The notes beneath the pieces are model-generated. The model saw only the letters and a list, made by a program, of their open reading frames with translations, did no database searches and was not told the origin of the DNA. The position numbers and the translations under genes were made by a program. DNA of 64,000 bases from Massilia phosphatilytica. GTDB lineage: Bacteria; Pseudomonadota; Gammaproteobacteria; Burkholderiales; Burkholderiaceae_D. Shown here piece by piece: positions 8,892 through 17,716 of this stretch. The stretch spans positions 62,001 to 126,000 of the forward strand of contig NZ_PUIP01000009.1 of the NCBI RefSeq assembly GCF_002968015.1, given 5' to 3'. Position 1 is the stretch's first letter. Every line of letters begins with the position of its first letter.

Positions 8892-11243
8892 TCAGTTCTG
8901 TTGGGTCGGTGTCGCCGGCCGGTATTCGGGTTGCGCAGGTTGCGCAGGTTGCACCGGGCGGAACTCCGGCGTGCCCGGCGGCACCGGGGCCCTGGGCTGG
9001 GTCGTGCCCGGCCCGGTGGCGGCGCCCGGGCGCGCGGCGACGGGTGCCGGCGGCGGCATCGTGGCCATCGGGCTGCCCACGGGCGGCTGGCCATTGACCA
9101 GGCTCGGCAGCACCGGTGCGCCGAGGTTCTTCAGCAGCACGGTGTCGTCGACCGGTTGCGCCGTCTGTCCGGCGGCACGCATGAATTCGTAGCGGTCCAT
9201 CGACAGGCTATCGTTCTGTTCCTTGCTGCGGACCACCACCGGGCGCAGGAACACCATCAGGTTACGTTTGGCGCGGGTACGGGTGCGGTACTTGAACAGG
9301 TTGCCGATGATCGGAATATCGCCCAGCCCACGCGTCTTTTCGTTGTTCTCGGATTCGTCGTCCGAGATCAGCCCGCCCAGCACGACGATCTGGCCATTGT
9401 CGGCCAACACGTTGCTCTCGATCGCACGGACGGTGGTCACGATGCCCGACGACGAGCTGACGGAATTGTCGATCCCCGAATTCTCGTGGTAGATCGCCAG
9501 CTTGATCGTACCCCCTTCGGAAATCTGCGGGCGCACTTTCAGCAGCAGGCCCACGTCCTTGCGGTCGACCGTCTGGAACGGGTTGCTCGCCCCGCTCGCG
9601 CCCGTCGTGAAGGAACCCGTGATGATCGGTATGTTCTGGCCGACCTTGATCGTCGCCAGCTCGTTGTCCAGCGTGATCATGTTCGGTGTGGACAAGATGT
9701 TGGCGTGTCCCGTGCTTTCAAGGGCATGCGCGATCGCGCCCAGGCCCAGCTCGCCGTTCACCTGCTTGAACAGGCCGATCGACAGGCCGGTCGGCGTCGG
9801 GATCGAGCTGCCGGTGGTGGCGCCGGACGCGCCGCTGATGCCCGTCGCCGCGGCCAGCGCCAGGTTGACGATGTTGTTGTTGCTGCCGCCGAGGCTGAAC
9901 GACTGCAGGCCGCCGACGCGGTAGCTGCTGTTGTTGTTGCCGGTCAGGCCCACCCACTGCACGCCGAATTCGGAGGCGTCGGTCGACGTGACCTCGACCA
10001 CCAGCGCCTCGATGTAGACCTGGGCGCGGCGCACGTCGAGCTGGTCGATGACGCTGCGCAGGTTGCGGTACACGGCGTCCGGTGCCGTGATGATGAGGCT
10101 GTTGGTCGATGCATCGGCCTGGATGAAGCCGGAACCCTGGCCGCCGCCGGCACCACCGGCCGTGGCCTGCCCCTGCTGGGAGAACGAGCCGCCCGTACCA
10201 CCGGCGCCCATGCTGCTCTGGCCCTGCTGGCCGCCGAGCCCGCCGGTGCCGCCTGCGCCACCGGTGGCGGTGGACTGGATCGAGCCACCCGACGTGCCCT
10301 GCTGCTGCACCGGCACGGCCGACGCATCCTGCGACACGACGGCGCGCAGCGTCTGCGCGACCTTGCTGGCGTCGGCGTTCTTCAGGTAGACCACGTGGAT
10401 GTTGCCGAGTTCCGTCGTCGGCTGGTCGAGCTTCGCGATCAGGTTCTTGGCCATGCTCGCGCGGGCGGGCGACGGCGCGCGCACGATGACGGCATTGGTG
10501 CGCGGATCGGCCAGCACGGTGACGCGGCCCGCATCGCCGCCGGCGGCCGGCTCCATCAGGCGCGTGACGAGCGTGGCGACGTCGCTGGCGATGCCGTTGC
10601 GGATCGGGACCACGTCGAGGTCGCCGGTGGCCGGCGAATCGAGCGCGGCGATGATCTTCGACAGGCGGCGCAGGTTGTCGGCATAGTCCGTGATCACGAG
10701 GCTGTTATTGCCCGGATCGGCCATGATCGAGTTGTTGGGCGAGATCAGCGGGCGCAGCACGGCCGTCAGGTTGGCGGCGGACTCGTGCTGCAGGCGGTAG
10801 ACCTGCGTGGCGACCTGGTCGCCTTTGACCCGCGAACCGCCGGTGCCGACCTGCGTGGGCGACGACTGCAGCTTCGCTTCCGCTTCCGGCACCACCTTGG
10901 CAAAGCCTTCGCCGGTGACGACGGCATAGCCCTGCAGGCGCAGCGCCGAGGTCAGCAGCGAGAAGGCCTGCGCCTTCGTCAGCGTCTTTTCGGATACGAG
11001 CGTCAGCGTGCCCTTGACGCGCGGGTCGATGATGAACGTCGTCCCCGTGTAGTGGCCGACCGCCTTGATCACGGACTCCATGTCGGCGTTGACGAAGTTG
11101 AGCGCGGCGCCGCCGCCATCCTGGGCGTAGGCGAACGGCGGCAGAACGCTGGTTCCGACGGTGCAGCAAAGCATGGCGCCAGCCACGATGCGGCGCAGTG
11201 CCGGGAGTTGCTGGATGCTGCGGGTTGGATTATTTTTCATCAT
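8892..11243 (-). CDS. gspD: type II secretion system secretin GspD
   Basis: Outer-membrane secretin of the T2SS. 783 aa. It has a signal peptide (cleavage near FAYAQ), N0 domain ([21 protein letters not shown]), N1-N3 repeats and a C-terminal secretin domain (around [20 protein letters not shown] and [13 protein letters not shown]). Residues about 304-372 are a Gly/Ser/Gln-rich insert inside N3. The C-terminal tail is Pro-rich ([18 protein letters not shown]) and may interact with a pilotin or peptidoglycan. ATG 11243 overlaps the gspN stop as ATGA. Confidence 0.96.
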   Translation of the reverse strand: MMKNNPTRSIQQLPALRRIVAGAMLCCTVGTSVLPPFAYAQDGGGAALNFVNADMESVIKAVGHYTGTTFIIDPRVKGTLTLVSEKTLTKAQAFSLLTSALRLQGYAVVTGEGFAKVVPEAEAKLQSSPTQVGTGGSRVKGDQVATQVYRLQHESAANLTAVLRPLISPNNSIMADPGNNSLVITDYADNLRRLSKIIAALDSPATGDLDVVPIRNGIASDVATLVTRLMEPAAGGDAGRVTVLADPRTNAVIVRAPSPARASMAKNLIAKLDQPTTELGNIHVVYLKNADASKVAQTLRAVVSQDASAVPVQQQGTSGGSIQSTATGGAGGTGGLGGQQGQSSMGAGGTGGSFSQQGQATAGGAGGGQGSGFIQADASTNSLIITAPDAVYRNLRSVIDQLDVRRAQVYIEALVVEVTSTDASEFGVQWVGLTGNNNSSYRVGGLQSFSLGGSNNNIVNLALAAATGISGASGATTGSSIPTPTGLSIGLFKQVNGELGLGAIAHALESTGHANILSTPNMITLDNELATIKVGQNIPIITGSFTTGASGASNPFQTVDRKDVGLLLKVRPQISEGGTIKLAIYHENSGIDNSVSSSSGIVTTVRAIESNVLADNGQIVVLGGLISDDESENNEKTRGLGDIPIIGNLFKYRTRTRAKRNLMVFLRPVVVRSKEQNDSLSMDRYEFMRAAGQTAQPVDDTVLLKNLGAPVLPSLVNGQPPVGSPMATMPPPAPVAARPGAATGPGTTQPRAPVPPGTPEFRPVQPAQPAQPEYRPATPTQQN

Positions 11244-12013
11244 CTGAACTCTAACGCGATTATGTTCTTGCCGTTCACCATACGCCGTTGACCCAGCAGG
11301 TTGAGCAGGTTGCCCAGCGTGTCTTCGTACTTGTCGGCCGCCGCTGCCTGTCCCGAGAAGTGCAAGCGGCCATTTTCTAATGCTCCATTACCAGTCAGCA
11401 AGAGCGCACCGCTCACCGTCCGCAGTACCACGTCGGCCCGCTGGCCTTTCCAGTCCATGGCCATCTCGTAGGTACCGAGCGGTTTGATCGGGCTCATGCG
11501 CGAACCCATATCGGTCAGCGACAGCACCGTGCGTCCGCTCACCGCCACCGCGTTGCCCTGGCGCGCGATATCCAGCAGATTCCAGGACAGCTTGATCGTG
11601 CCCGTGAGCGCGAGCGTGTTCAAAGGCGCCCCCAGCCCGGCCAGGCCTTCGGCCGGCAACAGCAACTGGCCCGCGCTGACCTGCCATTGCGACCAGCTGC
11701 CGCTGATGTGCACCGGCTGCGCCAGCGCCTGGTCGTTGGCCAGGTCCATGCTGACATCCCCGAACAGCACCAGCGGCGACAGCCGCCAGGAAAAGCGTCC
11801 CGGCAGCAGCGGCGTAACGGCCCCGCCCGCGCCCGCCGCGCCGCCCACAAAGGCTGAGCCGCGCCAAAGCGTACCTTGCGCATCCCCGAGAGTCAAACGG
11901 CCGGCCGTCTGGCGTTCGACCATCGGACCGAGCCACGCGGCCGGCAGGAACGCCAGCACCGTAAGGATCACCGCAAGCGTCGGCAGCGCGATCCAGGCGA
12001 ACGTGCGCTTCAT
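11240..12013 (-). CDS. gspN: type II secretion system protein GspN
   Basis: 257 aa. N-terminal membrane anchor (FAWIALPTLAVILTVLAFLPAAWL) and a mostly beta periplasmic domain (GRLTLGDAQGTLWRGSAF, typical GspN). Its function in secretion is accessory and not well defined. ATG 12013 overlaps the gspM stop (ATGA), which supports this start over a longer frame. Being followed by gspD is a layout also known from Xanthomonas xps clusters. Confidence 0.9.
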   Translation of the reverse strand: MKRTFAWIALPTLAVILTVLAFLPAAWLGPMVERQTAGRLTLGDAQGTLWRGSAFVGGAAGAGGAVTPLLPGRFSWRLSPLVLFGDVSMDLANDQALAQPVHISGSWSQWQVSAGQLLLPAEGLAGLGAPLNTLALTGTIKLSWNLLDIARQGNAVAVSGRTVLSLTDMGSRMSPIKPLGTYEMAMDWKGQRADVVLRTVSGALLLTGNGALENGRLHFSGQAAAADKYEDTLGNLLNLLGQRRMVNGKNIIALEFR

Positions 12014-12528
12014 TGGCCGCTGCCGGTGTTCTGGCGCAGCGTCAGGCTGGCGTCGACCTGGCCGGCGGCGGGCAGTGCGGTGACGGTGGCGTCCTGCACG
12101 AGCAAGCGGTTGGCGCGGCGCTGCTCGTCCAGCCACGTGGCCAGGTTGGCGAACGCCACATTATTCAACTGCAGTTTGACGTACTCGCCGTTCATCGACA
12201 GCGATTGCGGATTCAGGCCGCGCCCCGACAGGCTGCTGCTGACGGTTTCGCGCGTGAGCGGCACGACGTGGACTTCGGGCGCCTGTGCCAGCGTGCCCGC
12301 TTCCTGGGCCATGGCCTGCAGCTCGGCGGCCTGCTGGCGCAGCTGCGGCAACTGGCGGCGCAGCTGGGCGCGCCCTTCGATGGCCGGGTCGACGAGCAGC
12401 AGGTACAGGAGCGCGGCCAGCACGACGGCGCCGCCGATCGCCAGGAAGCGGCGTTCCTGCTCGGTGCGCGCGAGCCAGAGCGCCGTGGCGCGCTCGCGGT
12501 ACTGGGCGATGGTGGTGGCGATGCTCAT
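12010..12528 (-). CDS. gspM: type II secretion system protein GspM
   Basis: Inner-membrane partner of GspL. 172 aa: a short cytoplasmic start, one membrane helix (AIGGAVVLAALLYLLLVDPA), a coiled-coil-like stretch (GRAQLRRQLPQLRQQAAELQ) and a ferredoxin-like periplasmic domain. It overlaps gspL and gspN by four bases on each side. Confidence 0.92.
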   Translation of the reverse strand: MSIATTIAQYRERATALWLARTEQERRFLAIGGAVVLAALLYLLLVDPAIEGRAQLRRQLPQLRQQAAELQAMAQEAGTLAQAPEVHVVPLTRETVSSSLSGRGLNPQSLSMNGEYVKLQLNNVAFANLATWLDEQRRANRLLVQDATVTALPAAGQVDASLTLRQNTGSGQ

Positions 12529-13736
12529 GGTTTGGCTCCCGTGCTGCGGATAACCCAGTTGCCGGGCGCGGCTTCTTCCAGCGTGAGCCGGCGCGTGGCC
12601 AGGGCCGTGCGCAACTGCCCCGTCAAACCGGGGTCGACCGTTTCCGGTTTGACTTTGACGGTCAACGCGCGTTCACGGTATTCGATTGACGCAATTCCAA
12701 CCGGACGACCGAGCGAGCGCGTTGCTTCGCCCAGCGCCGAGGCGAGGTACGTGAATTCGTCGGGCGCGACGTCGCCCGTGTTGGCGCGCGCGCGGGCGAT
12801 GTGCTGGCGCATCTGCAGCACCGGATCGAGGATCGCCGTCTCGTTCGGATAGACGTTGCGATAGGTCTGCGTCATCGACTGGCGGACCGTGTTGGCTTCG
12901 CGGCGCAGGCGCAGCCAGTCGACGTTCAGCCCGATCAGGTTGACGGCCACGACCAGCGCGCCCAGTGCGATCGGCCAGCGCCAGCGGCGCCAGTCACGCG
13001 AGGGTGCCCCCGCCGCGCCCAGGCCGCTCACGAGGTCGAGGGCGGTCGTCTTGGAACCGGCGATCCAGTGCGTCCAGGCATCGGCCTCGAGCAGGATGCC
13101 GGGGCCGGCTTCCTGCGCCAGCGCCTGGTATTCGCCCAGTTGCGCGGGCGGCACGTACAGCACGAGCGGGGCGTCGCCGCTGAAGGCGCGCGCCGTCTGC
13201 AGCACGACGGCCGGCGTGGCGTCGAGCGCGAGGCCGAAACCGTGGAACAGGCTCTGGCGCAAGGTCAGTTCGACACCGGAAATGGCGGCTGCAACACTGC
13301 CCGGCTGCAAAGGCAAACACAGTTGCGCGGGCACGGCGGTGATGGAGCGCGCGCCCTGCGCCAGCAGGCTTTTCACGATGGCTTCCAGCCAGTCGCGCTC
13401 GACGACGGCGATGGGCCGCGTGCCATCGGGCTGCTCGGGCGCGGCCACGAGGACGGCGTCCAGCGGATCGCCCAGGATGTGTTCTTCGACGAGGCCCGGC
13501 AGCGCGGCCTTCAGGCGCGCGCCGGACAGCGGCGGCGCCTGCACCTGCAGCAGGGTGACGTCGGCCGCGGCGAGCAGCAGCACGATGCGGCGGCTCGTGC
13601 CGACCAGGTCGCCCAGGTTGCGCAGCGGGCCTTCGCCATGCTGGTCGATCGCGCCGCCATCGGTGACGAGGGCGAAGCGGCACAACGCATGTTCACCTTC
13701 GGCACGCGCAGGATGCCGGATATAAAGTGTGCTCAA
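12525..13736 (-). CDS. gspL: type II secretion system protein GspL
   Basis: Bitopic inner-membrane protein whose actin-like cytoplasmic domain recruits GspE. 403 aa: the cytoplasmic domain spans about 1-240, the membrane helix is WRWPIALGALVVAVNLIGLN, and the periplasmic ferredoxin-like domain follows. The start codon is TTG at 13736 (MSTLYIRHPAR), with no ATG nearby and only a weak ribosome site, so expression is probably lower than for its neighbours. A 75-base gap separates it from gspK. Confidence 0.9.
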   Translation of the reverse strand: MSTLYIRHPARAEGEHALCRFALVTDGGAIDQHGEGPLRNLGDLVGTSRRIVLLLAAADVTLLQVQAPPLSGARLKAALPGLVEEHILGDPLDAVLVAAPEQPDGTRPIAVVERDWLEAIVKSLLAQGARSITAVPAQLCLPLQPGSVAAAISGVELTLRQSLFHGFGLALDATPAVVLQTARAFSGDAPLVLYVPPAQLGEYQALAQEAGPGILLEADAWTHWIAGSKTTALDLVSGLGAAGAPSRDWRRWRWPIALGALVVAVNLIGLNVDWLRLRREANTVRQSMTQTYRNVYPNETAILDPVLQMRQHIARARANTGDVAPDEFTYLASALGEATRSLGRPVGIASIEYRERALTVKVKPETVDPGLTGQLRTALATRRLTLEEAAPGNWVIRSTGAKP

Positions 13737-13811
13737 ACTGTCTCGCTTTCTCGATCTCTTGTTGGTCTTTTTAACATGCCCTGCGCTATCCCTCGAGACT
13801 TCTTTCCATGT

Positions 13812-14798
13812 TCAATACTGGCGGATCCACACCACTTTCGGCCCGCTGCCCGCCAACAGGCCGGACGAACGCTGGATCAGCGCCTGTGCATCCAGTGCCG
13901 CACGGTCCAGGCGGATGCGGCTGTCGACGAAGAACCAGTCGCTCCTGACGCTCACCGAATCGTGCGTGAGCGGCCTCTCGCCTATCTGCGTCGAGAAATA
14001 CCTCAGGTCGCGCCACGCCGCCTGCTTGCGCCGCACGATCAGCGTATTCGCTTCCGACACCGACATGTCCGGCACCACGGCCGCCAGCACTTCCGCCGGC
14101 GCCGTATTCACGTTCACAGGCGTCTTCACCGGCAACACCGTCACGAACGGCCGCAGGCGCTCGACGATGGCCGGCGTCACGCCCTTGACCGTCAACAGGT
14201 CTTCCACCTGCAAAATCTTCACCGGCGCGCCAAGGACAGGCGCCGTCTGCGTCTGCGTGCCCGGTTCGCCCCCCTCCGGTGGTGCAGACGCCGGCAATCC
14301 GGCTGCCACGAACGCGGCGATACGCTGCGCCAGGCCCTGGTCCAGCTGCAGGTTGTTCAGCAAGCGCTTGAAGATCTCGATCTGCTCGCCGTCCGGCTGC
14401 CCCTTGGCGACGCCCAGGTTGCGCAAATTGTAACGCGAGCATGCGTCGGTAATGTTACCGGACAGGCTGGCATCGAAATTTTCTCCTTCGACCCGCTGGC
14501 GTTCGACGTACTGGTCGAGGCGCGTTTCTGCCAGCGGCGTCGCCCACACCTGGTCGAGCGACGTGTACTCGCGGTGATCGATGCCGTCCTGGAACAGGAC
14601 CAGCGTCGCCCAGTCGAGCGCGCCGCGCAGGATCCACTTGGTCTGCAAGTGCAGGCGCTGGTTTTCCATCGAGCGCACCTGCACCTGCTGCTGCCAGAAC
14701 AGGCTGGCGACGATGGAAATCGCCAGCGTGGTGAGCAGCAGCGCGGTGATCACGGCCACGCCGCGTTCGCGCGCAGGACGACGATGCCGTGTTCTCAT
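13812..14798 (-). CDS. gspK: type II secretion system minor pseudopilin GspK
   Basis: Largest minor pseudopilin and the tip of the pseudopilus. 328 aa. A prepilin-type segment RERG-VAVITALLLTTLAISIV lacks the Glu5 of other pilins, as is usual for GspK. The alpha domain, helix-hairpin-helix-like region (LTVKGVTPAIVERLRPF) and NVNTAPAEVLAA motif are typical. ATG 14798 overlaps the gspJ stop. Confidence 0.93.
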   Translation of the reverse strand: MRTRHRRPARERGVAVITALLLTTLAISIVASLFWQQQVQVRSMENQRLHLQTKWILRGALDWATLVLFQDGIDHREYTSLDQVWATPLAETRLDQYVERQRVEGENFDASLSGNITDACSRYNLRNLGVAKGQPDGEQIEIFKRLLNNLQLDQGLAQRIAAFVAAGLPASAPPEGGEPGTQTQTAPVLGAPVKILQVEDLLTVKGVTPAIVERLRPFVTVLPVKTPVNVNTAPAEVLAAVVPDMSVSEANTLIVRRKQAAWRDLRYFSTQIGERPLTHDSVSVRSDWFFVDSRIRLDRAALDAQALIQRSSGLLAGSGPKVVWIRQY

Positions 14799-15463
14799 GG
14801 TTCCCCCAGCAGGAAGGATTTGACCATCGGCTGTTGCAGGTTCTGCGACTGCAACGCGACCTGCAGGCCGGTCGGTTCGTTGCTCACCTGCGCCGGCTGG
14901 TCGGGCAACTGAGGCTGGTCCTGCGCCCGAACCGTGCCCGCCGCATTCGCGCCGGGATCGACGCCACCCTGGCGCCACGAGTTGTTGAGCCAGGTCGCGA
15001 CCTGCATGCCCGTCACGCCGGCCTGCAGCGCCACGGCCGGGTTGGTGTCGGCATCGCTGGTGACGGCCTGCCACAGCGCGTCGAGCTGGACGAGGTCGCG
15101 CGTCGGCTGCGATTCGCGCCGCATCAGCGTGCCGTTGACGATGCGGTACGCGACCACCTGCAGCCGCGACGGCTGGTTTTCCGCGAATACTTCACGCACG
15201 AGCGTCAGGCGGTCGGCCGCGACGAGGAGATAGGGCCGCTGGTCGACGACGTCGCGCTGGGCGATGTGTTCGCAATCGCTCTGCATCTGGGCGAAGGCCA
15301 GTTGCATGCCGCGCGTCGTTTCCATCTGCTGCGTGAGGGCCACGCGCGCGCGCACGATGCTGTCCAGCCCGCGCCAGCCGAGCACGGCCACGATGGCCAG
15401 GATGCTGATCGCCACGAGCAGCTCCACCAGCGTGAAGCCGCGGGCCCGGGAATGCGTTCTCAT
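14795..15463 (-). CDS. gspJ: type II secretion system minor pseudopilin GspJ
   Basis: 222 aa. Class III prepilin leader MRTHSRARG cut before FTLVELLVAISILAIVAVLG (Glu5 present). The C-terminal pseudopilin domain (RTHS to LLGEP) matches GspJ in length. ATG 15463 overlaps the gspI stop. GspI, J and K form the tip complex. Confidence 0.93.
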   Translation of the reverse strand: MRTHSRARGFTLVELLVAISILAIVAVLGWRGLDSIVRARVALTQQMETTRGMQLAFAQMQSDCEHIAQRDVVDQRPYLLVAADRLTLVREVFAENQPSRLQVVAYRIVNGTLMRRESQPTRDLVQLDALWQAVTSDADTNPAVALQAGVTGMQVATWLNNSWRQGGVDPGANAAGTVRAQDQPQLPDQPAQVSNEPTGLQVALQSQNLQQPMVKSFLLGEP

Positions 15464-15849
15464 CGCCACGGTTTCAGCACCAGTTGCACCAGCTTGACGA
15501 TGCGCCGGTTGGGATTTTCGATGTCGTACACGGAGACCTCGACCCGGCGCAGGCGCGGGTTCGGGCTGGCGATGACTTCTTCCTGGCACACGAAGTGCAT
15601 GTCGCCCTGCGGGCAATCGAAGCCGTGCTTGCCGATGTCGGGGAATTCCTTGCCCAGGCGGATCTGTACGAGCCGGTTCTCCGCCGACCAGGTCGCCATC
15701 ATCGAGGCACGCAGGCCGCTGCCGTTGGCGGAGAGGCTGCCGACGGCGCGCAGGCCCGCGCCCAGCGCCGTGCCCACGATGACGAGGGCCACGAGCACTT
15801 CGAGCAGCGTGAAGCCGCGTTGCCGGTCCGGGAGTCGCATGTTGTTCAT
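15460..15849 (-). CDS. gspI: type II secretion system minor pseudopilin GspI
   Basis: 129 aa. Leader followed by RG-FTLLEVLVALVIVGTALGA and the short GspI domain (SAENRLVQIRLGKEFPDIG). ATG 15849 shares its first base with the gspH stop; a GTG 3 bases upstream is possible. Confidence 0.92.
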   Translation of the reverse strand: MNNMRLPDRQRGFTLLEVLVALVIVGTALGAGLRAVGSLSANGSGLRASMMATWSAENRLVQIRLGKEFPDIGKHGFDCPQGDMHFVCQEEVIASPNPRLRRVEVSVYDIENPNRRIVKLVQLVLKPWR

Positions 15850-16325
15850 CACTCCACCGTGAAGTGCCCGACACCATCGGCACGGATGAAGACGCGGTCG
15901 TTGCCGCTGGCCAGCGTGAGCACGAACGGCTTGTCGACGGGTTCGCTGCCGAACGTGATCCGCAGCGGATTCAGCGTACCCGCGCTGGTGGGGTCCAGCA
16001 GCAGGGTCAGCGGCGCATTCTTGAAGTCGCGCTCGCGCAGCAGATCATCCTTCGCGATCGGCTCCCAGCGCGTTTCGGTACGCACGAGGAAGTGGTAGCG
16101 CTCGGGCGTGGCTTCGAAGGCGACGAGGCGGTTGCGCACGATGGCTTCGTCGCGCGCCAGCTGCAGCAGCAGCGCGATGCGTTGCGCCTCCTTCTGCAGG
16201 TCCTGGTGCGGACTGGGAATGGCGTTGAGGCTGGCCAGCCCCAGCGTGATGCCGATAATGACCATCACGACCATGATCTCCACCAGGGTGAAGCCGCCGC
16301 CGCGGCCGGGCGCGCGCGTGGTCAT
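15849..16325 (-). CDS. gspH: type II secretion system minor pseudopilin GspH
   Basis: 158 aa. MTTRAPGRGG followed by FTLVEIMVVMVIIGITLGLA and a GspH/FimT-like domain (RIALLLQLARDEAIVRNRLVAFE). The start at 16325 puts the leader at ten residues; the longer frame runs into gspG and is not used. The gap to gspG is 13 bases. Confidence 0.92.
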   Translation of the reverse strand: MTTRAPGRGGGFTLVEIMVVMVIIGITLGLASLNAIPSPHQDLQKEAQRIALLLQLARDEAIVRNRLVAFEATPERYHFLVRTETRWEPIAKDDLLRERDFKNAPLTLLLDPTSAGTLNPLRITFGSEPVDKPFVLTLASGNDRVFIRADGVGHFTVE

Positions 16326-16338
16326 CGACACACCTACG

Positions 16339-16794
16339 TTATTTGTTGTCCCACGAACCGACGTCGGTATCCTCGCCGGTGCCGCCCGGCTGGCCGTCCG
16401 CACCCAGCGAGAACACGTCGATCTCGCCATGCAGGCCCGGCGACAGGTACTGGTACGGGTTGCCCCACGGGTCCTTCGGCAGCTTGTCGATGTAGCCGCC
16501 TTCCTTCCAGCCGTTGGCGGCCGGGCCGCTGCTCGGCTTCTGGACGAGGGACTGCAAGCCCTGCTCCGTGGTCGGATAGCGCTGGTTGTCGAGCTTGTAC
16601 ATCTTGAGCGCCGACATCAGCGTGGCGATGTCGACACGGGCCGCGGTCACGCGCGACTCGCCGGTGCGGCCCAGCAGCTTGGGCACGACGAGCGCGCCCA
16701 GGATGCCGATGATGACCACGACGACCATGATTTCGACGAGGGTGAAACCGCGCTGGCGGCGCTGCCGTGCGAAACGATGCTTGAAGTTCTGCAT
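16339..16794 (-). CDS. gspG: type II secretion system major pseudopilin GspG
   Basis: Main subunit of the pseudopilus. 151 aa. Prepilin peptidase site RQRG before FTLVEIMVVVVIIGILGALV, then the GspG signature PKLLGRTGESRVTAARVDI, TTEQGLQSLV, DPWGNPYQY and the calcium-site region FSLGADGQPGG. First gene of the operon, so its upstream region (16795-16954) should hold the promoter. Confidence 0.97.
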   Translation of the reverse strand: MQNFKHRFARQRRQRGFTLVEIMVVVVIIGILGALVVPKLLGRTGESRVTAARVDIATLMSALKMYKLDNQRYPTTEQGLQSLVQKPSSGPAANGWKEGGYIDKLPKDPWGNPYQYLSPGLHGEIDVFSLGADGQPGGTGEDTDVGSWDNK

Positions 16795-16861
16795 AGATGT
16801 GATGGATATGGTCGAAAAAACAGTATAAGGCCGAACGAGGCAGGATGACGTTAAAAGTCGT

Positions 16862-16877
16862 TTGGAAAATGTTCCAA
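16862..16877. promoter_or_regulatory. short palindrome upstream of the gsp operon
   Basis: TTGGAA-AATG-TTCCAA (6-bp arms, 4-base spacer) lies 68 bases upstream of the gspG start, in an otherwise AT-rich 160-base gap. It may be an operator. A TATACT-like -10 on the minus strand (about 16822-16827) has no convincing -35. Confidence 0.35.
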
Positions 16878-16954
16878 CTCGTCAGGAAAATTGTCTAATT
16901 GTAAGATAGCCGGCGCAGAAAGACACCTTTGGCGTGTGCGGCCGGCACCGCGGC

Positions 16955-17716
16955 TTATTCTACGCCCCGACGCTCCGCACACACGGGGCAGCACGGATTG
17001 CGCGCCACGCCGATTTCCGTCCACTCCATGGCGCGCCCATCCAGCATCTGCAGCCGGCCGACCAGCGCACGGCCGCTGTGGGCCAGCAGCTTCAGCGCCT
17101 CGGCCGCCTGCATGGCGCCGATGATGCCGACCAGCGGCGCGAACACGCCCATCGTGCTGCATGCCACTTCCTCGAACTTGCCATCCTCCGGGAACAGGCA
17201 GGCATAGCAAGGCGAAGCGGCGTCGCGCACGTCGTAGACCGAGATCTGCCCGTCGAAACGGATCGCGGCGCCCGCGACGAGCGGGACGCCGGCGGCAACG
17301 CAGGCGCGATTGACGGCATGGCGGGTGGCGAAGTTGTCGCTGCAGTCGAGTACGACATCGGAATCGCGCACGAGTTCCCCTAATCGTGCGGCATCGGCAC
17401 GTTCGCGCAAGGCGACGACCTCGACGTCGGGATTGATCTGGTGCAGGGCTTCACGCCCGGACTCGACCTTGGGCTGGCCCACGCGCGCCGTCGTGTGCAT
17501 CACCTGGCGCTGCAGATTCGTCAGGTCGACGGTGTCGTCGTCGACGAGCGTCAAGCGGCCGACGCCGCCCGCGGCCAGGTACAGCGCGGCCGGCGAGCCG
17601 AGGCCACCGGCGCCGATCACGAGCGCGCGCGCGCGCAGGAGGCGCTCCTGGCCTTCGATACCGATCTCGTCGAGCAGGATATGGCGCGAATAGCGAAGCA
17701 GTTGCTGGTCGTTCAT
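16955..17716 (-). CDS. moeB: MoeB/ThiF-family adenylyltransferase
   Basis: E1-like enzyme that adenylates the C-terminal Gly-Gly of a sulfur-carrier protein (MoaD or ThiS). 253 aa. GAGGLGSPAALYLA is the nucleotide loop, NLQRQVMH carries the conserved Arg, LDCSDNFATRHAVN holds the catalytic Asp, and two zinc pairs are seen (CYAC, CPVC). ATG 17716 overlaps the stop of the S41 protease. The sequence alone cannot decide between molybdopterin and thiamine pathways. Confidence 0.88.
   Translation of the reverse strand: MNDQQLLRYSRHILLDEIGIEGQERLLRARALVIGAGGLGSPAALYLAAGGVGRLTLVDDDTVDLTNLQRQVMHTTARVGQPKVESGREALHQINPDVEVVALRERADAARLGELVRDSDVVLDCSDNFATRHAVNRACVAAGVPLVAGAAIRFDGQISVYDVRDAASPCYACLFPEDGKFEEVACSTMGVFAPLVGIIGAMQAAEALKLLAHSGRALVGRLQMLDGRAMEWTEIGVARNPCCPVCAERRGVE

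Noticed and set aside
16851..17210. Small gene overlapping the end of moeB
   Set aside because: It is a shifted-frame shadow of the moeB coding sequence with no ribosome site or family match.
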